Source: Chamaea fasciata (Eukaryota > Chordata > Aves > Passeriformes > Sylviidae). From it: a DNA stretch of 64,000 bases. A program made the translations under genes and the position numbers. The notes under the pieces were generated by a model that was not told where the DNA came from, did no database searches, and worked only from the letters and a program-made list of their open reading frames with translations. Below are positions 49,106 to 62,628 of the stretch, piece after piece. Numbering within the stretch: the stretch's first letter is position 1; each line of letters opens with the position of its first letter. The DNA is taken from contig JARCOQ010000006.1 in the NCBI GenBank assembly GCA_029207755.1, forward strand, positions 9,204,013 through 9,268,012, written 5' to 3'.

Positions 49106-51974
49106 ACGTCAGCAGTGAGTGTTAACTTTGAATATTTTGGGATCTAAATTTGGAAATTTAGAGTCCTTTGGACATTTATTGTTCTAAATGTCTTGCATCA
49201 AAATTATATCTTCTTCACTGCTGGTGCTATGGGATAAATCCAATAAATACCAACGAAAAGGTATCATTAATTTCAAAAGAAATTTGAATAACAAATGAGC
49301 AAAGTCCACTGACAAAGCACTGAATAACCCTAAATGTTTTTCCCATACAAACCAGGAGTCATATGCCACATAAGAGGAAAAACAATGTTATCCTCCTGAT
49401 AACCAATAGAATAGTTTTGTTAGAATAACAAATTGTTAGAATAAACTAAACAATACTCCTCCCTAAAGCAGCTTTTTTTTTTTCCCTCTGCTCACCGTCA
49501 AACTTATGGCTCAAACCATCCTCAGTTATCCTCTGCCTGGACACCATCTAAAGAAGCTGAATGTGTTTCATTTCACATGCTTTTATTTTGTGCAATTCAA
49601 TGTACAGAAAAAGAAACCACCCCTGCTAAATCATTACCCTTCAGTGGGAATTAATTCATGGGAGTATCATTAAGATTCTTTTGTCCAATAGTTCTGGGGG
49701 TTTCCACGCCCAGCTTGCCCCTGTCAAAAGGAGATTTCAGGAAAATGCAATGTGCTTCACTCAATGTGCTACAGCTCTGGTGATAAGGAAGTTGCCATCT
49801 GATAGTAAAGCCCCCTGTCCTCTCCCTAGAAGCTGTTACCATATGATCATAAATTACCACTGGACAAGGACCTGTGCGATGCCTTGTGTAGGTGGGTATT
49901 TCATGAATTCTGTAGCAACAAATAAAAGCAATTGTGTTCTTTTCAGAGCGGCTTTTGTGGAGCTTGTACCATCATATTTCTGATTTTACAGACAGAGAAA
50001 ATGGTTTATGGGCAGTAAATTATTTATGCAAGATCAAAAAATGCATAAAAAGTTGAAACAGGAACAGAATCCAATATGTCTCATTGCCACATCTGGGTTT
50101 TCACCACCAGAATGTGTATTTGATGTTTATGTACTTGAGTGGGAAGATTATCAAGGCCACAGAAGAAGCCAAAAGTTCACAAATTTGTTTACACATCCAA
50201 AACTGTCTTCTTTGAAAATACGATTTTGCAGCCTTGCAGTGGTAGAAGACTCCCAGATCCACATAGAACACTGGATCTGAAGCTCTTTAGCAGGGCACTC
50301 CATGAAACTGAGATATTTAAGCACATGCAGTGCTGGGTAAATACATTGCTGCTGAACTCCTTTTTGCATTCTTAATTCCTGCTGAAAAAAAACATTTTTC
50401 ACTGGGCAAGGCCAGAAGGATCCTTTTGGAATAGAAAGAATTGTTGAAGTGTTTCCTGGACTCATCACTCAATTATAAGATAGATGTTCACTTGCTCAAT
50501 TCCCTCTCCTTTCTCCTGACATTATTTGTTTCATTTTCTGCCAAATACAGATTAAATTTTATGTGTCTGAGGAGTGATAGATGGTGATTTCAAGACAAAA
50601 AACAGATCCAGAAAAGCTTGCACAGTGTCCTACCCCATGGATAATTATTGAGCCCACACCAGCAGCATCACATACAGCAGCCTAAAGAACTTCTCTTCAT
50701 CTGTTCTAGAGATGACTTTAACAAAGATTTACTGAAGCATTGTTTTATTTCTGTGCATCCATATCTCTAATTTATTGTTTAAGTAGATAAACCGAGAATA
50801 GGTCTGAACTACCTTTTTAGTCATAGTAAGTGGAGAAAAAGGGTATCTCATTCTACAGGGAATCGTTTCCCTTGTATTAAACAAACACGCAAAATATCCT
50901 TGTTTAAACAAACTTTAGTAATATTGTACAAACTGGGAATTAGAATATTCAGAAATTCAGGTCAATTTTCTTCCTCATTCCTCCTGATACCTCTCATTCT
51001 TACCTGCTATAGCAGGTCTCCATAAAAGTAAGGAAAGAAACTTCCTTAGGAGACATTTTTTAACAGCAGTCAGGTCCAGAAATGTCACACACGAAGGGAT
51101 AACTGTTGATATAAAAGGAAATCCTACCAAAGGTCTTTTCTCAGAGAAAAAAAGATGTCCATATAAACTCACACAAATATATACACAGGCACACTTTTTT
51201 GTGTATAGAACTCCAAACAGCCAGGAGTAATTTAAGCAGAGATTAGATGAGATCTCAGCATCTAAGCAAGACCAGCTCCCATGAATAACTTTACTGGGCT
51301 CTAAATTAAAGTTGTGTAGCCTTGGGCAAGGCACGATCACAGTTTTCATGGAACTGACCACTGGAAACACGTTGTTGTGTTGAGTTTCACAGCAGATGCC
51401 TGGCAGAAGCATTAAGATGGGACAAAAATATTCCATAGTTTTATTTCTCTGTGTTACCTGGAAGAAGATAGCAGCATATGGATCCTGAGGTTCCATTCCC
51501 GTCAGGGTTCCTCTGTGGCTGAGGGATGGTGCTCTCTAATTGCAGAATAAAGATTTTACAATTAAAAATTGTAAAGCATGTATGTTTTATTTCCAGCTGG
51601 GACACTTGGGGGATTTTCCACCATACATGTGTACCTGGTCAAGACAGGTTTAAGGTTAAAACGCACACAGATCCCACAAAACCACAGCTCCCTGCCCTCC
51701 CATTCCCTGCTCATTCTCTGCCTCCTTGCGCTTCATATTATGATTAGTCTTCTGTGGTGCCACGCCTCCTGGTGGTTGCAGGCAGGGGTCTTCTGAAGAA
51801 GTAAGACGTCTTCCTCAGTTGTTCACTGTTTGACTTCCATCTCTGAGCAGGCACAGAGAAGGTTTGGCTAATTCCCAGGTCAGTTTGTCCTGGCCAAAAC
51901 CAGGAGCCTGGTTCTTGCTCATTTCTTAATCAACTGGTTCTGTTTTATTGGGTCTTCACAATACCTAAATCCTG
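49106..51974. other. Unique noncoding sequence
   Basis: No gene is called. A 173-codon open frame on the minus strand (50,975-51,496) contains a possible exon with good splice-like ends (see findings). It also contains a MIR-like CCTTGGGCAAGGCAC word at about 51,320-51,335 and has no known domain. A perfect 16-bp palindrome lies at 51,002-51,017. Confidence 0.5.
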
Positions 51975-52611
51975 TGTCCTGGTTTAGGGCAAATTTGGGA
52001 GGAAACCTCCAAAAGGGGTCCCTCTGGAGAAGCAAACCCAAACGGCCCCTCCCCCCAACTGATCTGGGAGAAAATCTCCTTAGAGAAAAGTGGAAAAAAC
52101 CTACTTATTTAACAAACAAAGTGGCCACAAGCATAAAGAATGAATAATAAGAAACAATAAAACCTCTCGCTGTTCTGAAATGAGATGGAAAATTCAGAAA
52201 GTCCTTGCCGTGGGTGTACCTCGGCTCTCTCAGTCTCTCTGGAGGTCCAGGCCCCGGTGGGCTGCAGGTGGGAGCTCCCCAGTGCTCTCCTGAGTTTTTC
52301 AGTCCAGGACAGGTTTAAATAGTCCCAAGAAAAGGAAAAAAAAAAAAACAGTTCAGGGAACTTCTCTGCCTCAGCTAGCTAAACTAACTAAAAGCACAGC
52401 AGAACTCTGCCCTGCTGTCTGTCCATGCTTCAGACAACACGCTCCGGGAGTGGAATGTGGAGGAGTGAGTGCAGTTTCTCCAAACAAACTCCAGGCTTCT
52501 TCTTTCTCCCCCTTCGCTCTCAGAACCAGTCTCAAAGGTACAGAACACAATATCCAACGCAAACAGAAGAGATGATTGGGGATACAAGCATCATAAAGTC
52601 ACCCTAGGACA
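51975..52611 (-). mobile_element. Solo LTR of an avian endogenous retrovirus (ERVL-like)
   Basis: The plus strand starts TGTCCTGGTTTAGGGCAAAT and ends GTCACCCTAGGACA, so TGTCCT/AGGACA is a perfect terminal inverted repeat. The flanks TCCTG (51,970-51,974) and TTCTG (52,612-52,616) are a 5-bp target-site duplication with one mismatch. Read on the minus strand it begins TGTCCTAGGGTGACTTTATG followed by 'ATGCTTGTATCCCCAATC', which I recognise as a passerine ERVL-type LTR start. TGTCCTGGTTT at the left matches the U5 end of the LTR at 47.3 kb. An internal A-run sits at about 52,340-52,352. No viral coding region adjoins it. Confidence 0.85.
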
Positions 52612-55025
52612 TTCTGCTTTACAAAGCTTTAGCAATATACATCTTATCTCCACGGCGTTTACCTAGCAACTAAATTTCTATGTGTTCTGTTACAAGTTGT
52701 TTCTCTACTTTTACGAAATTGCTAAATAAACTATGTATTTCTGTTTCCCCCTTCATCTCTTTAAGTACATTCTATGCTTCTAAAATTCTGAATTTTCATA
52801 TGCATATATGTTTCCCAAATCACTCTCACCTGGCAGCAGGAGCCCAGAAGGACATCCCTCCTTCCTGGGAGTCCCCACTGGTGTGTGCTGAGCAGGAACT
52901 CGGCTACAGCTACGTTCTGAGTCCCTGCCCAGGCTGGGGGGGAGCCTGACACTGGTTCCACTCTAAAATTCTGCATGAGGCCCTGTGATAATTCCACAGT
53001 ACAGCATTCAGTTAGGTTTAGGGTTATTCAAAGAGCTGCTTTCAGTTAAAATGCCAACAGAGAAGGGCAGGAGTGGCACAGAAAGAAATTACTATTTTTC
53101 ATATTTTCCATGCATACTAATGAATTATTTTAATTAAATCCAGATAAACTCCCAAACACAATGTTGTGCTTCAAATCTTTTGTTTTAGAAGTGGTGACAT
53201 GAATTCCTTTGATTTCCTCATCTCCTCCCCTTCCTCTGCTACCAAGCTGAAACAATTAGATTAATTCAATGTGAATTTGTGATTAGTTTCACTAATTCTG
53301 AAACACCATGACTTTTTTGACAAAAAAAAGGCTTTTCAGCTATTCGTCACCACACCAAAAAAGGTGCACAATTTATTAGAAATGCTGGATCAGCAAGACA
53401 AGAACCAGCAGAATAGAGCAGCATATTGGCCTGCATGTCTGAATTGTCAAAGCAGTTCCTGCTCATTGAAACACTGAAAGTATTTTAATATTCTCCTGTG
53501 GCCACCACTTGGCCATGGCTGATCTGGAAGACTTGGGGCATCAAATCAAACTTATTTCAGGTGGGCTCAGGGTAACAAGTTCAGATAGGTGTCATATTGT
53601 CTACATGTCATCACAACGTGAAATGTTTCTTTATGGGGAATTTGTAGGTATTCTTGACATAACATGGAAGTCTGTAGCTTTTTATTTAGTCTCAAATGAT
53701 GTCCATTTCTCAAAAACCTTCAGTTATACCAAAGATCCCTTGGTTACCATACCAAGACACACAGTCTGGAACAAAATCATCCCTCCCCATAGCCTGCCAT
53801 ATCCAGGGGCAGATAAAATGTTTTTTGTGATCTCCACTCTTCCAACTTCCAAAGCTGGGTGATTAGAAGATAAAGCCTCCAGAATACAAAGGAGGGAGGC
53901 ACAGGATAGTATCACTCATAATTTCTACTCTCTCACCATAAAAATCGCACCTGCAGCCATATCATCAATTAAAATAGCACAAATACAGATCCTTATCCAC
54001 AAACATTATGACCTTGACCAGGTGTCAGGGACTTCTACAGATAGTCAGAGAACTCTTTCAGATCATGTCAAGCAGGACGAATCATTCAGTTTGGCTAAGA
54101 GTATGGAATTCTGGATTAGTTACGAAGACTGCTGTTACTGGAAAGCTGATGCCAAAACCATGGATTCTTTTACAGTAAACTCCTTCCCAACAGGAAATTA
54201 TTTCCCACCCAGCCCTAAGAAGATTTTGAGATTTCTTTCCCATATATAAAACTGACCCTCAGACAGCAAGGGTTCCTTGCCTTCTGCCTGCAGAAGACTA
54301 AGGTAAAGCAGTAAAAGCAACAGTAAGTTCATATGGAATCAGGTTTTCTCAAGGGCCAGGCACTTCTCTTAATCCCTCAAAAATCCAAGTTCAGAAAAGA
54401 TTATAGGAATGCAAAAATTTCCTTTCCACACCGCCCCCCTCCCCCTCCAAGATCCTATACAATTTATTTAGGAAGAGTTTCATATGTGGATTTCTTCAGC
54501 CCCTCTAATGCTGACCCTTTGTTGTGTTTGGAGCTGAAGGGGTTGGGTCCATTTCACCTCGCTGTGAAACAACTTAGCATTTAATCTTGGTTGCTTTCTA
54601 GTTGTGCTGGTTCCGAGTCTAGCAGGGCGCCAAGGTCTAGGGAAAGAATAACGGAGAAAATGATAACCTGAAGGGAGTCTGGACATAAAAAGCCACACAG
54701 TATGTTATTGTTATTGCTGTTAATATTCATTGCTGACACAGTCCCATGAAATTCTAGGGCTGGACCATGATCTCAACAACACTAAATACTATTTTCTACA
54801 ATAAAAAAGGTAAAATATTATTAACTTCTCTTTAGGGAGAACAGATGCTGATTTATTCCTCAGGGAGCATTTTTTTTCTGTTAGTAAAGTCAACTGATAA
54901 AGATAAACCACCCGCGTCTTAATTTGGATGGACGGAATCCATTTTCATGTCAAGGCAAAAACACCTCTAGTCCCAGCTGGTCTCTCTGTGTTCCTGCTGT
55001 CTGGGACATTTCAGCTCCACAACTC
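52612..55025. other. Unique noncoding sequence
   Basis: No gene is recognised. A homeodomain-site-rich block lies at 53,095-53,310 (see findings). ORFs at 53.5-53.9 kb and 54.3-54.6 kb have no recognisable domain. Confidence 0.5.
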
Positions 55026-55100
55026 AAGAAACTGAAATATAGAAAGGAATCACTTGTCCAAGGTTACAGGGCAGATTGTGGCAGAAACAGGAATAGAAAG
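55026..55100 (-). mobile_element. MIR-like ancient SINE relic
   Basis: The plus strand reads AAGAAACTGAAATATAGAAA, then CACTTGTCCAAGGTTACAGG and GTGGCAGAAACAGGAAT. This follows the order 'gaaactgaggcacagag ... acttgcccaaggtcacac ... gtggcagagccaggatt' of reverse-complement MIR. The match is by eye and the copy is very diverged, as expected for an element that predates the bird-mammal split. Confidence 0.45.
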
Positions 55101-58100
55101 TGTGGGTGGCAAGGCACATCACCTTTTCTAAGGAACAGAGCAAAGTACCTTTTCATCCTGCAGCTTTCCCCAATGTATCTGTTACAGAGCAAATTCAAGG
55201 TAAAATGTCCTTTTAATTCAAGTTCATAGTTTGCTTTTTCTGAATTTAGAAGAAAAGACAATTTTGTTAGATGTCATTGTTAACTATAGAAAATACTTTG
55301 GATTTCTTTTATTCAAAAGTTAAAGAGAACTCAAAACAGTTCTATCTAATTATTGCTGTAATTTCTCTTCCTTAGTGCAGAAAAACCGTCTATCATGTTA
55401 ATGGGGAGGGAATTTATAAACCTATTTGTTTTACTTGGAATAAAAAAAGTATATCACTTAGAAATTAAACTGAAAAAAGTTCTGAATTCTTAAAACTGTG
55501 CAAAAGCCTGATCTATAACTGGGAAATAATTAATTGTTTCTAGATTTCAATCATGGCATTCCCACTTTTCCATGCTAATGAATACTGAAGGAAGAGTATG
55601 TCATCAAAGTGTAATCAAAGCTGGCTTGTTTAGTGAATGATTGACAGGGACAGAAGCAGAACCTGGGTTTCTTCAATCATCTCACAGTAATACTTCAGTG
55701 AGACACTGAAGTGCACTGCATTACCAAAGCTAAAACTCCCCCAGAAATTATATAAATGCAAATATACAATGCATCTCTCATTTCATTATGTTAAAATGAG
55801 CTCAATACATCAGCACAAAAGTAAAAGTGTGTGTAACGTGAAGTGGACTGCCACAAATTAACACACTGGGGCAGGAAATACAAATGACATCATGTATTTG
55901 TGCCACCTGAGGGTTTTTAACACTCCGTGGGTAGGGGACGATCGACTGAGCAGGGATGTAGGAGGCACAGGAACTGATCAGAGCCCTCATTAGCTGCACA
56001 CTGGAGTGATTGGGGAGGGAAATCAATACCACCTCAGCAGCAGGATGGGGGCAGTGAACCTCCATCTGCAAACCCTCACTCGTGCCAGTTGAGGTTTCTC
56101 ATGCAGCTGGTGCCTGTTGGAGTAGGAGGGGGCGAAAATCACAGTAAAGATTTATAGGGCGAGATCCACAGCAAGGCTTTTGTTCTGGTTGTGCCCAGAA
56201 TGAAGATTATTGAGCCTTGAGTAATGATTAAAGCAAACCAAGGAGGTTGTATCACGAAGACACTTCATTTTCCTTTTAAATGGCAAGAACAAGGTGTAAA
56301 AAGGACCAGAAGATTCAAGGAACAAAGCTGGTCAATCAGTTGATACAGTCTTGCCTGGGCAGTCTAAATGAGAGGCATTAACAGGAAAAAAATGACGATA
56401 TCTTCATGCATCTACTATAGACTGGAAAAGGAGACTTGTGGTAGAAATTATTGCCATCCCTGTCACCCTGACTGTGCTGCCTTGTAGTACAGAGAGTTTG
56501 CCACCACAATTTGCATTGAATTCTGAGCCTCTCTATGGAAAGCTGCAGAACAGTCAAAATTCCCTTTGACCCCTCATTGACCCCCAGTGAGTAAGAATTA
56601 GAATTACAGAATTAGAGGTAAAATGACTTAACATCTGTCTGAAAGGCCTTGTACTTCAGAGAGCAATGCTTGCCCTGTATCATACTTTTTTCTCTGGATC
56701 AGAGGATTTATTGTTTGTATTACTCACTCTTTCTTGTTGGTCACACTGTGGTTTTTTAATAGCAGGCAGTTGAGAAGCTTGTCCTCACTGGAAAACCAGA
56801 CCATAGTATTTCAAAGCTTAATTCTCCCCTCATGATGCATAATTAAAAGATGACCCATCAATAGTAACCTCCATTTTACATTAAATAACTTTTTTATTAA
56901 CTACCTTTGAATTTGAAGCTGACTGGATTATGATCATTATGTTGTCTTAATATTAATGAAGTGATTACTCCTAGTTTATTTGTCATTAATTTCAAAAGGG
57001 AAAGTCAGATATGCCATTAGAAGTTCTAATATATCTGACTCCTCAATTCAAAATCAATCCATTTTTAGTTCTATTTTTTTTTACTTCACTTAGGATATTC
57101 ACAGGGTCACATTTCCAATACTTAGAGTAGATGCTATCTTTCTCCTACATTACATTAAGAAGTGGAATTCTGGAGGTGGATTAATATTTTTTTTTATAGG
57201 ATAGGCACAATGCCTAGGCCAAAAAGAAAAAAAATAAAAAGAAAGAAGGAAGGAAAATAAAATTTAATCGTATGCAAAAGTGATCCAGATTCTTTAATTC
57301 TACAATTGTAGATCTGGCTTTGCACAGGGGATTTCCATGTTGCAGTTCACAGTCCATAAGTCCATAAGCTGTCAGTTCATTTTATACATCAATTACCCAT
57401 CTAGATATGTACAAAATGTTGTGAAATCCTGCATATCCATCCTGTATTAACCACTGAGCTGTGTAGACACATTAGTGTGCTCTTTTTTTGTCCTTTCCTT
57501 GACAAGTACCAACAAAAACTATAGAAGGCAGGATTTGCTCAGAAAAGTACAGAATTTTCAGCTATTTACCCATTTACTTTCAGTGGGAATAAACCACCTA
57601 ACCTGTCATATCTGAAGACACAGAAATGCACATTTATATAATGCCTAAATATATATCATTTTATAGCCTAAGTTAGCTGACTTCCTTTCAAGATATGCTC
57701 TTCCTGCATTTTTGCAAGATCAAGGTTTGTAAGAATGCCAAAAGATCAGGTGAAAAATCAAATGCCTTGCTAAAATAAATATTTTACTGCATTGTATTGT
57801 ACTGTAGTAATTCATCGTGAACTGCCAAAATTGATAGCTTCAGATTGCAGAAAAAATGTCTTCATTTGCTAATTTTTAAAACTGAAGAACAGTTTGATGT
57901 ACAACTGAAAACTGGAAAAAAAGTATTGAAGACAAATTTTGTAATAATTTTGTGTGAGATGGGAATGCTCTGGCAAAACATAAGAAAAGGTGTCTGATGT
58001 TCTAACACAACAAGAAATTTCTCATTTTGAATGCTTTTGGCAACACTTGTAGTATCTGGTAAGAAAATATTTGTTAGAAATCTTAGCATCCTTTCAGAAT

Positions 58101-61100
58101 ATTTGTCACTGTGAACTAAGGAGTGAGACTACTTTTGACTGCATGATTTTTATGCTACAGAGAACTGTGAGAAAGGAGATACACTCCTGTTACTCAGACA
58201 TAGATGCTGAGGGCTCCTCTTCACAGAAGCTTTGCAAGAGGGAAAATAGAACTTTTACTCGTGTGTTGAGGGGAATCAATCAGGAAAATTTACTTGATAG
58301 CGTCATGAAATGCACAATTTAGTGTTCATTTCTTTGATGGGAGAGGATGGATGGTTGTTAAAATAACACTGTTACATTTGCAAGAAGTGATTTGTCTTTC
58401 TGCAACTGCAAAGATTATTTTGTTATAACACATTGGGTTTGCTTAGGATGCTCAATAAAAGCATGAAGAGAAATTAAAAAAAAAAGCCAATTTAGCAAAA
58501 AGTCTGATAAAGTGGGGTATAAGTTTCTGGTCAAGGCTCTAATAAGAATTTTGAAGGTGATATTAATTTAAATATTATGAATTCCTGATGAACTGCTTAA
58601 TTAAAATCAACTCCTGATTGTCTCTGAGAAGTTGAATTCTGAGTTTTTAACCCAATAGAGCCATTTTTCTACCTTCATTTATTTTTGTCTCAGTCTTTAT
58701 AAGTAAAAAGTACTAGAATTTTTTAAATTATCTAGGAAAATGTTTATTTAAAGATTAATATTCTACTAAAATAGGTTTTTAATTTTTAAAAAAATATTTA
58801 TATTATTATATATAATGTATTATTATATATTATAATAATTTATTTTTAAAAGCCCAGATTCAAAGGAATCAATTCAAACTACATAACCATGAAGTGTCAT
58901 TTAAGTTATTATAATAATCTGTTACCAACACGGTCCCAGCTGCAACTCAGTAAAAAGTGACTTTGTAACTCTCAAATATGGAACAAAAGTTTCAAATTAA
59001 ACTTTCTTTTTCTTTAAAAAAGAAGAAAAATCTGAAAGATCAAGATTCTATTTTCCTAATTTAGACACATCAAAATGTGTAAAGATTAAATGATGTGACA
59101 GAAACTGTGCAAGAAAAGTGATTGTGACTTTAAGTTTAAAAGAATTGTCTTTAATTTTCACTTTAATAGATATAATTTAACATGTCAAATTCCAAAAAGT
59201 ATGTATGCATAATGTAAGTTCATTAAATCATGTACACGCTCAAGTTTGGTCCGGATATTGGTGAAATTTTATTCCCAAATTTTAAATTAGATTATAGTTA
59301 GTCAAGGATTTCTGTAAACCCCTTATTAATCTCACAGCTTCCTGGGACAGGCAGATTTCACGATTCATGGGCACAAAAAAGTACAGGGCACAAAACATAG
59401 GAAGGTCAGTTTTTCTCTAGTGACTCATTTGTATCTGTTGTGTTTTCATCCATTTCAGGAGAATTCCTACTGATTTTGGCCACTTCATCCATGAGGAAGA
59501 TTGAAACAAAAGTCTGCAACTTTGAGATCCTTCCATGTGCAGAGATTTCCCACAAGATGTTGCAGGCTCAGCTGGGATCTCTGTGTCACAGCTTCATTCC
59601 CTGATGTACCTCAGACCCAGGAAGATTTTTGGGGTGTAATGTTGACTTCAGGAAACCTCATCCAGCTCCAACTCCTGCTCTCAGCCTCCTTCTGTCACCC
59701 TTTAGAAGAGGGTCAGGGAGATGGGCTTCGTGTGAGCCAGGAGATCCATCCCTTTCATGGCCATAAAAATCCCCACTTATGACTCACCTGGGGCCATTTT
59801 GGGTGAAAACAATTAAAATTTACCTCCAGCACCAAAGCAATGGCACAGCAACAAAGATTTATGAAGACAAAGGTAAAAGGTATGTGGGGAGGGGGCAGAT
59901 GAAAAATAAAATAACTAAGTATGAATAGTCTAATTATCCTCAGATCAAATCCCAAACCTCTCTCTTTCCCTCTTCGTATGTCTGACATACTGTCAACATT
60001 TTCTTTTTCTCTGTGGCCAGCAACATGTTCCCCTGCCCATTCCATGTGCTCAGGAAACAGCCTTTCCTTGGCAAAGGGTTCTGGTTTTTATATCCAATCC
60101 TTCTCTTAAATCTCCCTGGGGTTCCATTTAGATTAAAATCCTCCTTTCTCCCACCAAACACTATTGATCCTTAATTTATTTAGGAGGCAGTTTCAGCACT
60201 CCTTCTTCCAGATATTGACTACCCTTACTGCCTTGGAAATGATAATGGCCCTTCAGAAAAATAGGTGCTATCTCTTGCACTCGAGTAGGCATTAGAAAAA
60301 TATTAACAGCTCTCCCCCACTTGGGAAGACAAGGAGTAAATCTCCTTTGAGAAGTTTTTCTGTACACTGGACCTTGTAACTCATATTAATGTGTGAAGTC
60401 CTAATGATGCATCTACAGAACTGATACTTGTAGCTCATTAGTGGGTGTTGGTTTAGACAGAATTGAAAGCAAAAACATAAAAGAGGTCTTAGTAAAGTTG
60501 ACTAAACAGTCTTCTCAAGGAAAATGAAATAAGCCAGGTCTCTCAGTTATTTACATCAGGACCTGTACAAAAGCTGTTACAATTGTGATGTAATACCTCA
60601 TTTATCTGTCTGAGGTATCTGCTCAGACTCTGCCTCACAAGGCATAAGTCCATTATCCTAAAAAAGACCTCATGAGAGAACAGTTACTTGTGCAGGTTTG
60701 CATGTTCTGTCAGAGATCTTAATTACACCCTACCATGGTTGTGAAAGATTCTCTCATGTATCATCTGGAAGAATGCCATTCACCCATTTAATAGCATTCT
60801 AACCCCCGAAACACCCCTTAAAACAACCTCTAGGAACCATCAGAAAACTTAAGATGTATCACACTTGACAGCAAGTGACTGTGGAGCTCTTTTACCCTGG
60901 AAACCTTTAAAGGGGAGGAAATGTGTGTTCCTCAAGAGCTGCATAGAGGAAAAAATGCATTTGAAAAAAAAAATTGCAGTTCTGCAGAATGATCTGTCTA
61001 AATTTTATATGCCCCTTTTTCCAAATCAGTGACTGTGGTCTCATTAATGAGTGTTAATGAACTACACCTCACACAACCCCCATGTTCCCTGGATGTATGG

Positions 61101-62134
61101 ATGAAGGCAAAGAGAAGCCAGGAGTGTCCTCAACCCACGGCACAGAGAAGGACTCGGGTGTCGGAACACAATATATGGGCCATCTTTTCTGGATTCTCTG
61201 TATTTACACACACAGCTGGGAAAAAAGACACCCTGACCTTTAAAAAACATCCATCATGAAAATTTCCTCAGTGTTTTCACTTTGCCTTAAATGAAAGGCA
61301 GTTTCCCTCAATGACAGCTCTGCTGGATAATTACTTTTGCTACAAAAAATGTTTGTTCTCACCTATTGTTCCACGTGTTTATTAACATAAATCAGGCCTA
61401 ATGCAGTCATGTCTCAGAGTGAATTCATGTCCAGGCAAAAGATTTCATTTCCAGTTTAGACTTTCACAAAACAGGGATGTGGATTTCAATGTATAAAAAC
61501 TAGCATAGATGGAGTCTGGCACCAAAAATTATTATTAAGGTAACAGTCATCATGCCCTATTCATTTTAATATCTTTATTAGTAGCAACTATTTCCACCTT
61601 TGCACAATAATTTTGGAAAGTAACAAATGTGCTAATATTTGGCTTTCAAAAGTAAAGCATTTTGCTCTAATTTTACTGTTTCCTGTTCAAGGACTTAGCA
61701 GAAACTGTCTTCCTTTAACCCACACATCCTCTGACTGCCCCAGACTTCTCTCTAGAAGGAAAAAAATTAATTCTTGCTTATATGTATGGGGCCTCCTTCT
61801 TCTCTGTCTATATCTGAAGGAGCTTCTTATCCTCCAGCAGAAAGAAAACTGGACATAAGCAAGAAAACATGGTCCTCTTTTTCCTCCATGTCTTTGAGCA
61901 TTCATTACAGATACAGGCCAATACCTAGAAGATCTCTTGCTACTCATTTCAGAGCACCCATGCTTGATTCAGTTGCCCAATTAAAACACTTATGAGTGCT
62001 GACTCACTCATCTCAATGACTGAAAAAGTGAGGGCTTATATTTATATTCTGAATTTGTTAAGGCGAATATGAAATTTGGAGGTAGAAATTCCATTCATCT
62101 GTGGAAGAAAGGTGCAAGAAAAAAAAACATAGCT
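55101..62134. other. Long AT-rich unique interval
   Basis: No gene is recognised in 7 kb. It contains a purine-rich GAAA/GGAA tract (about 57,221-57,262), an AT-rich self-complementary tract (58,788-58,850) and a region at 59.79-60.37 kb that might be a decayed LTR (see findings). GC content is lowest around 58.4-59.3 kb. Confidence 0.5.
58788..58850. repeat. AT-rich self-complementary tract
   Basis: About 60 bp of only A and T except for a single G, with repeated TATTATTATATATA units that can fold back on themselves. Confidence 0.85.
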
Positions 62135-62208
62135 GTCCCGCAGCTTCTGGTCCACCTAGCACATCTTGGACTTGATCTTAAAGATCCTTTCCAGCCGTAA
62201 TGATTCCA
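62135..62208 (+). mobile_element. CR1 LINE 3' terminus, short
   Basis: The plus strand ends TTGGACTTGATCTTAAAGAT, CCTTTCCAGCCGTAATGATT and CCATC, the terminal block of sense CR1. Only about 75 bp are recognisable, so this is a very short 5'-truncated insert. Confidence 0.7.
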
Positions 62209-62628
62209 TCTTCCCAATCAACAACCAGTATTACATAAAAAGAAAAACAACAACAAAGAAACCAAGTCCCAATAATTTGATATTTTGCCAACATGCAAAG
62301 AAAGGTACCTGATCCACAGGAGACTTTGGTCACGTTCAGCACCACTTTAAGGTAGAGCAGGAACAGGATTCAAACCCATGCAAAGAACATACCATTTAAT
62401 CCCAGGTTTTAAAGCTTAAACCTAAATGGGATTTCCCACTGGAATTAGATGTTTCTGTAAATTTGAAGGTCTTTTTTAACTGTAAATTGGAGGATAAAGG
62501 TGATGTCCCATGCGACATGAGGATAACTACATTAAAGATTACAAATAAAATCATGTACTACAACAGTGGACTCCAACTAAGGATTGTGACAAAATGTGTT
62601 TTTCAAACTCTCTGTTTCTTTCCCGCAG
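62209..62628. other. Sequence upstream of the candidate exon, with MIR-like relic
   Basis: At 62,345-62,410 the words GGTAGAGCAGGAACAGGATT and CAAACCCATGCAAAG resemble reverse-complement MIR ('gtagagctgggattcaaaccca'). The last 30 bases form the polypyrimidine tract and CAG of a splice acceptor at 62,628. A CTAA-containing possible branch-point lies near 62,575. Confidence 0.4.
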
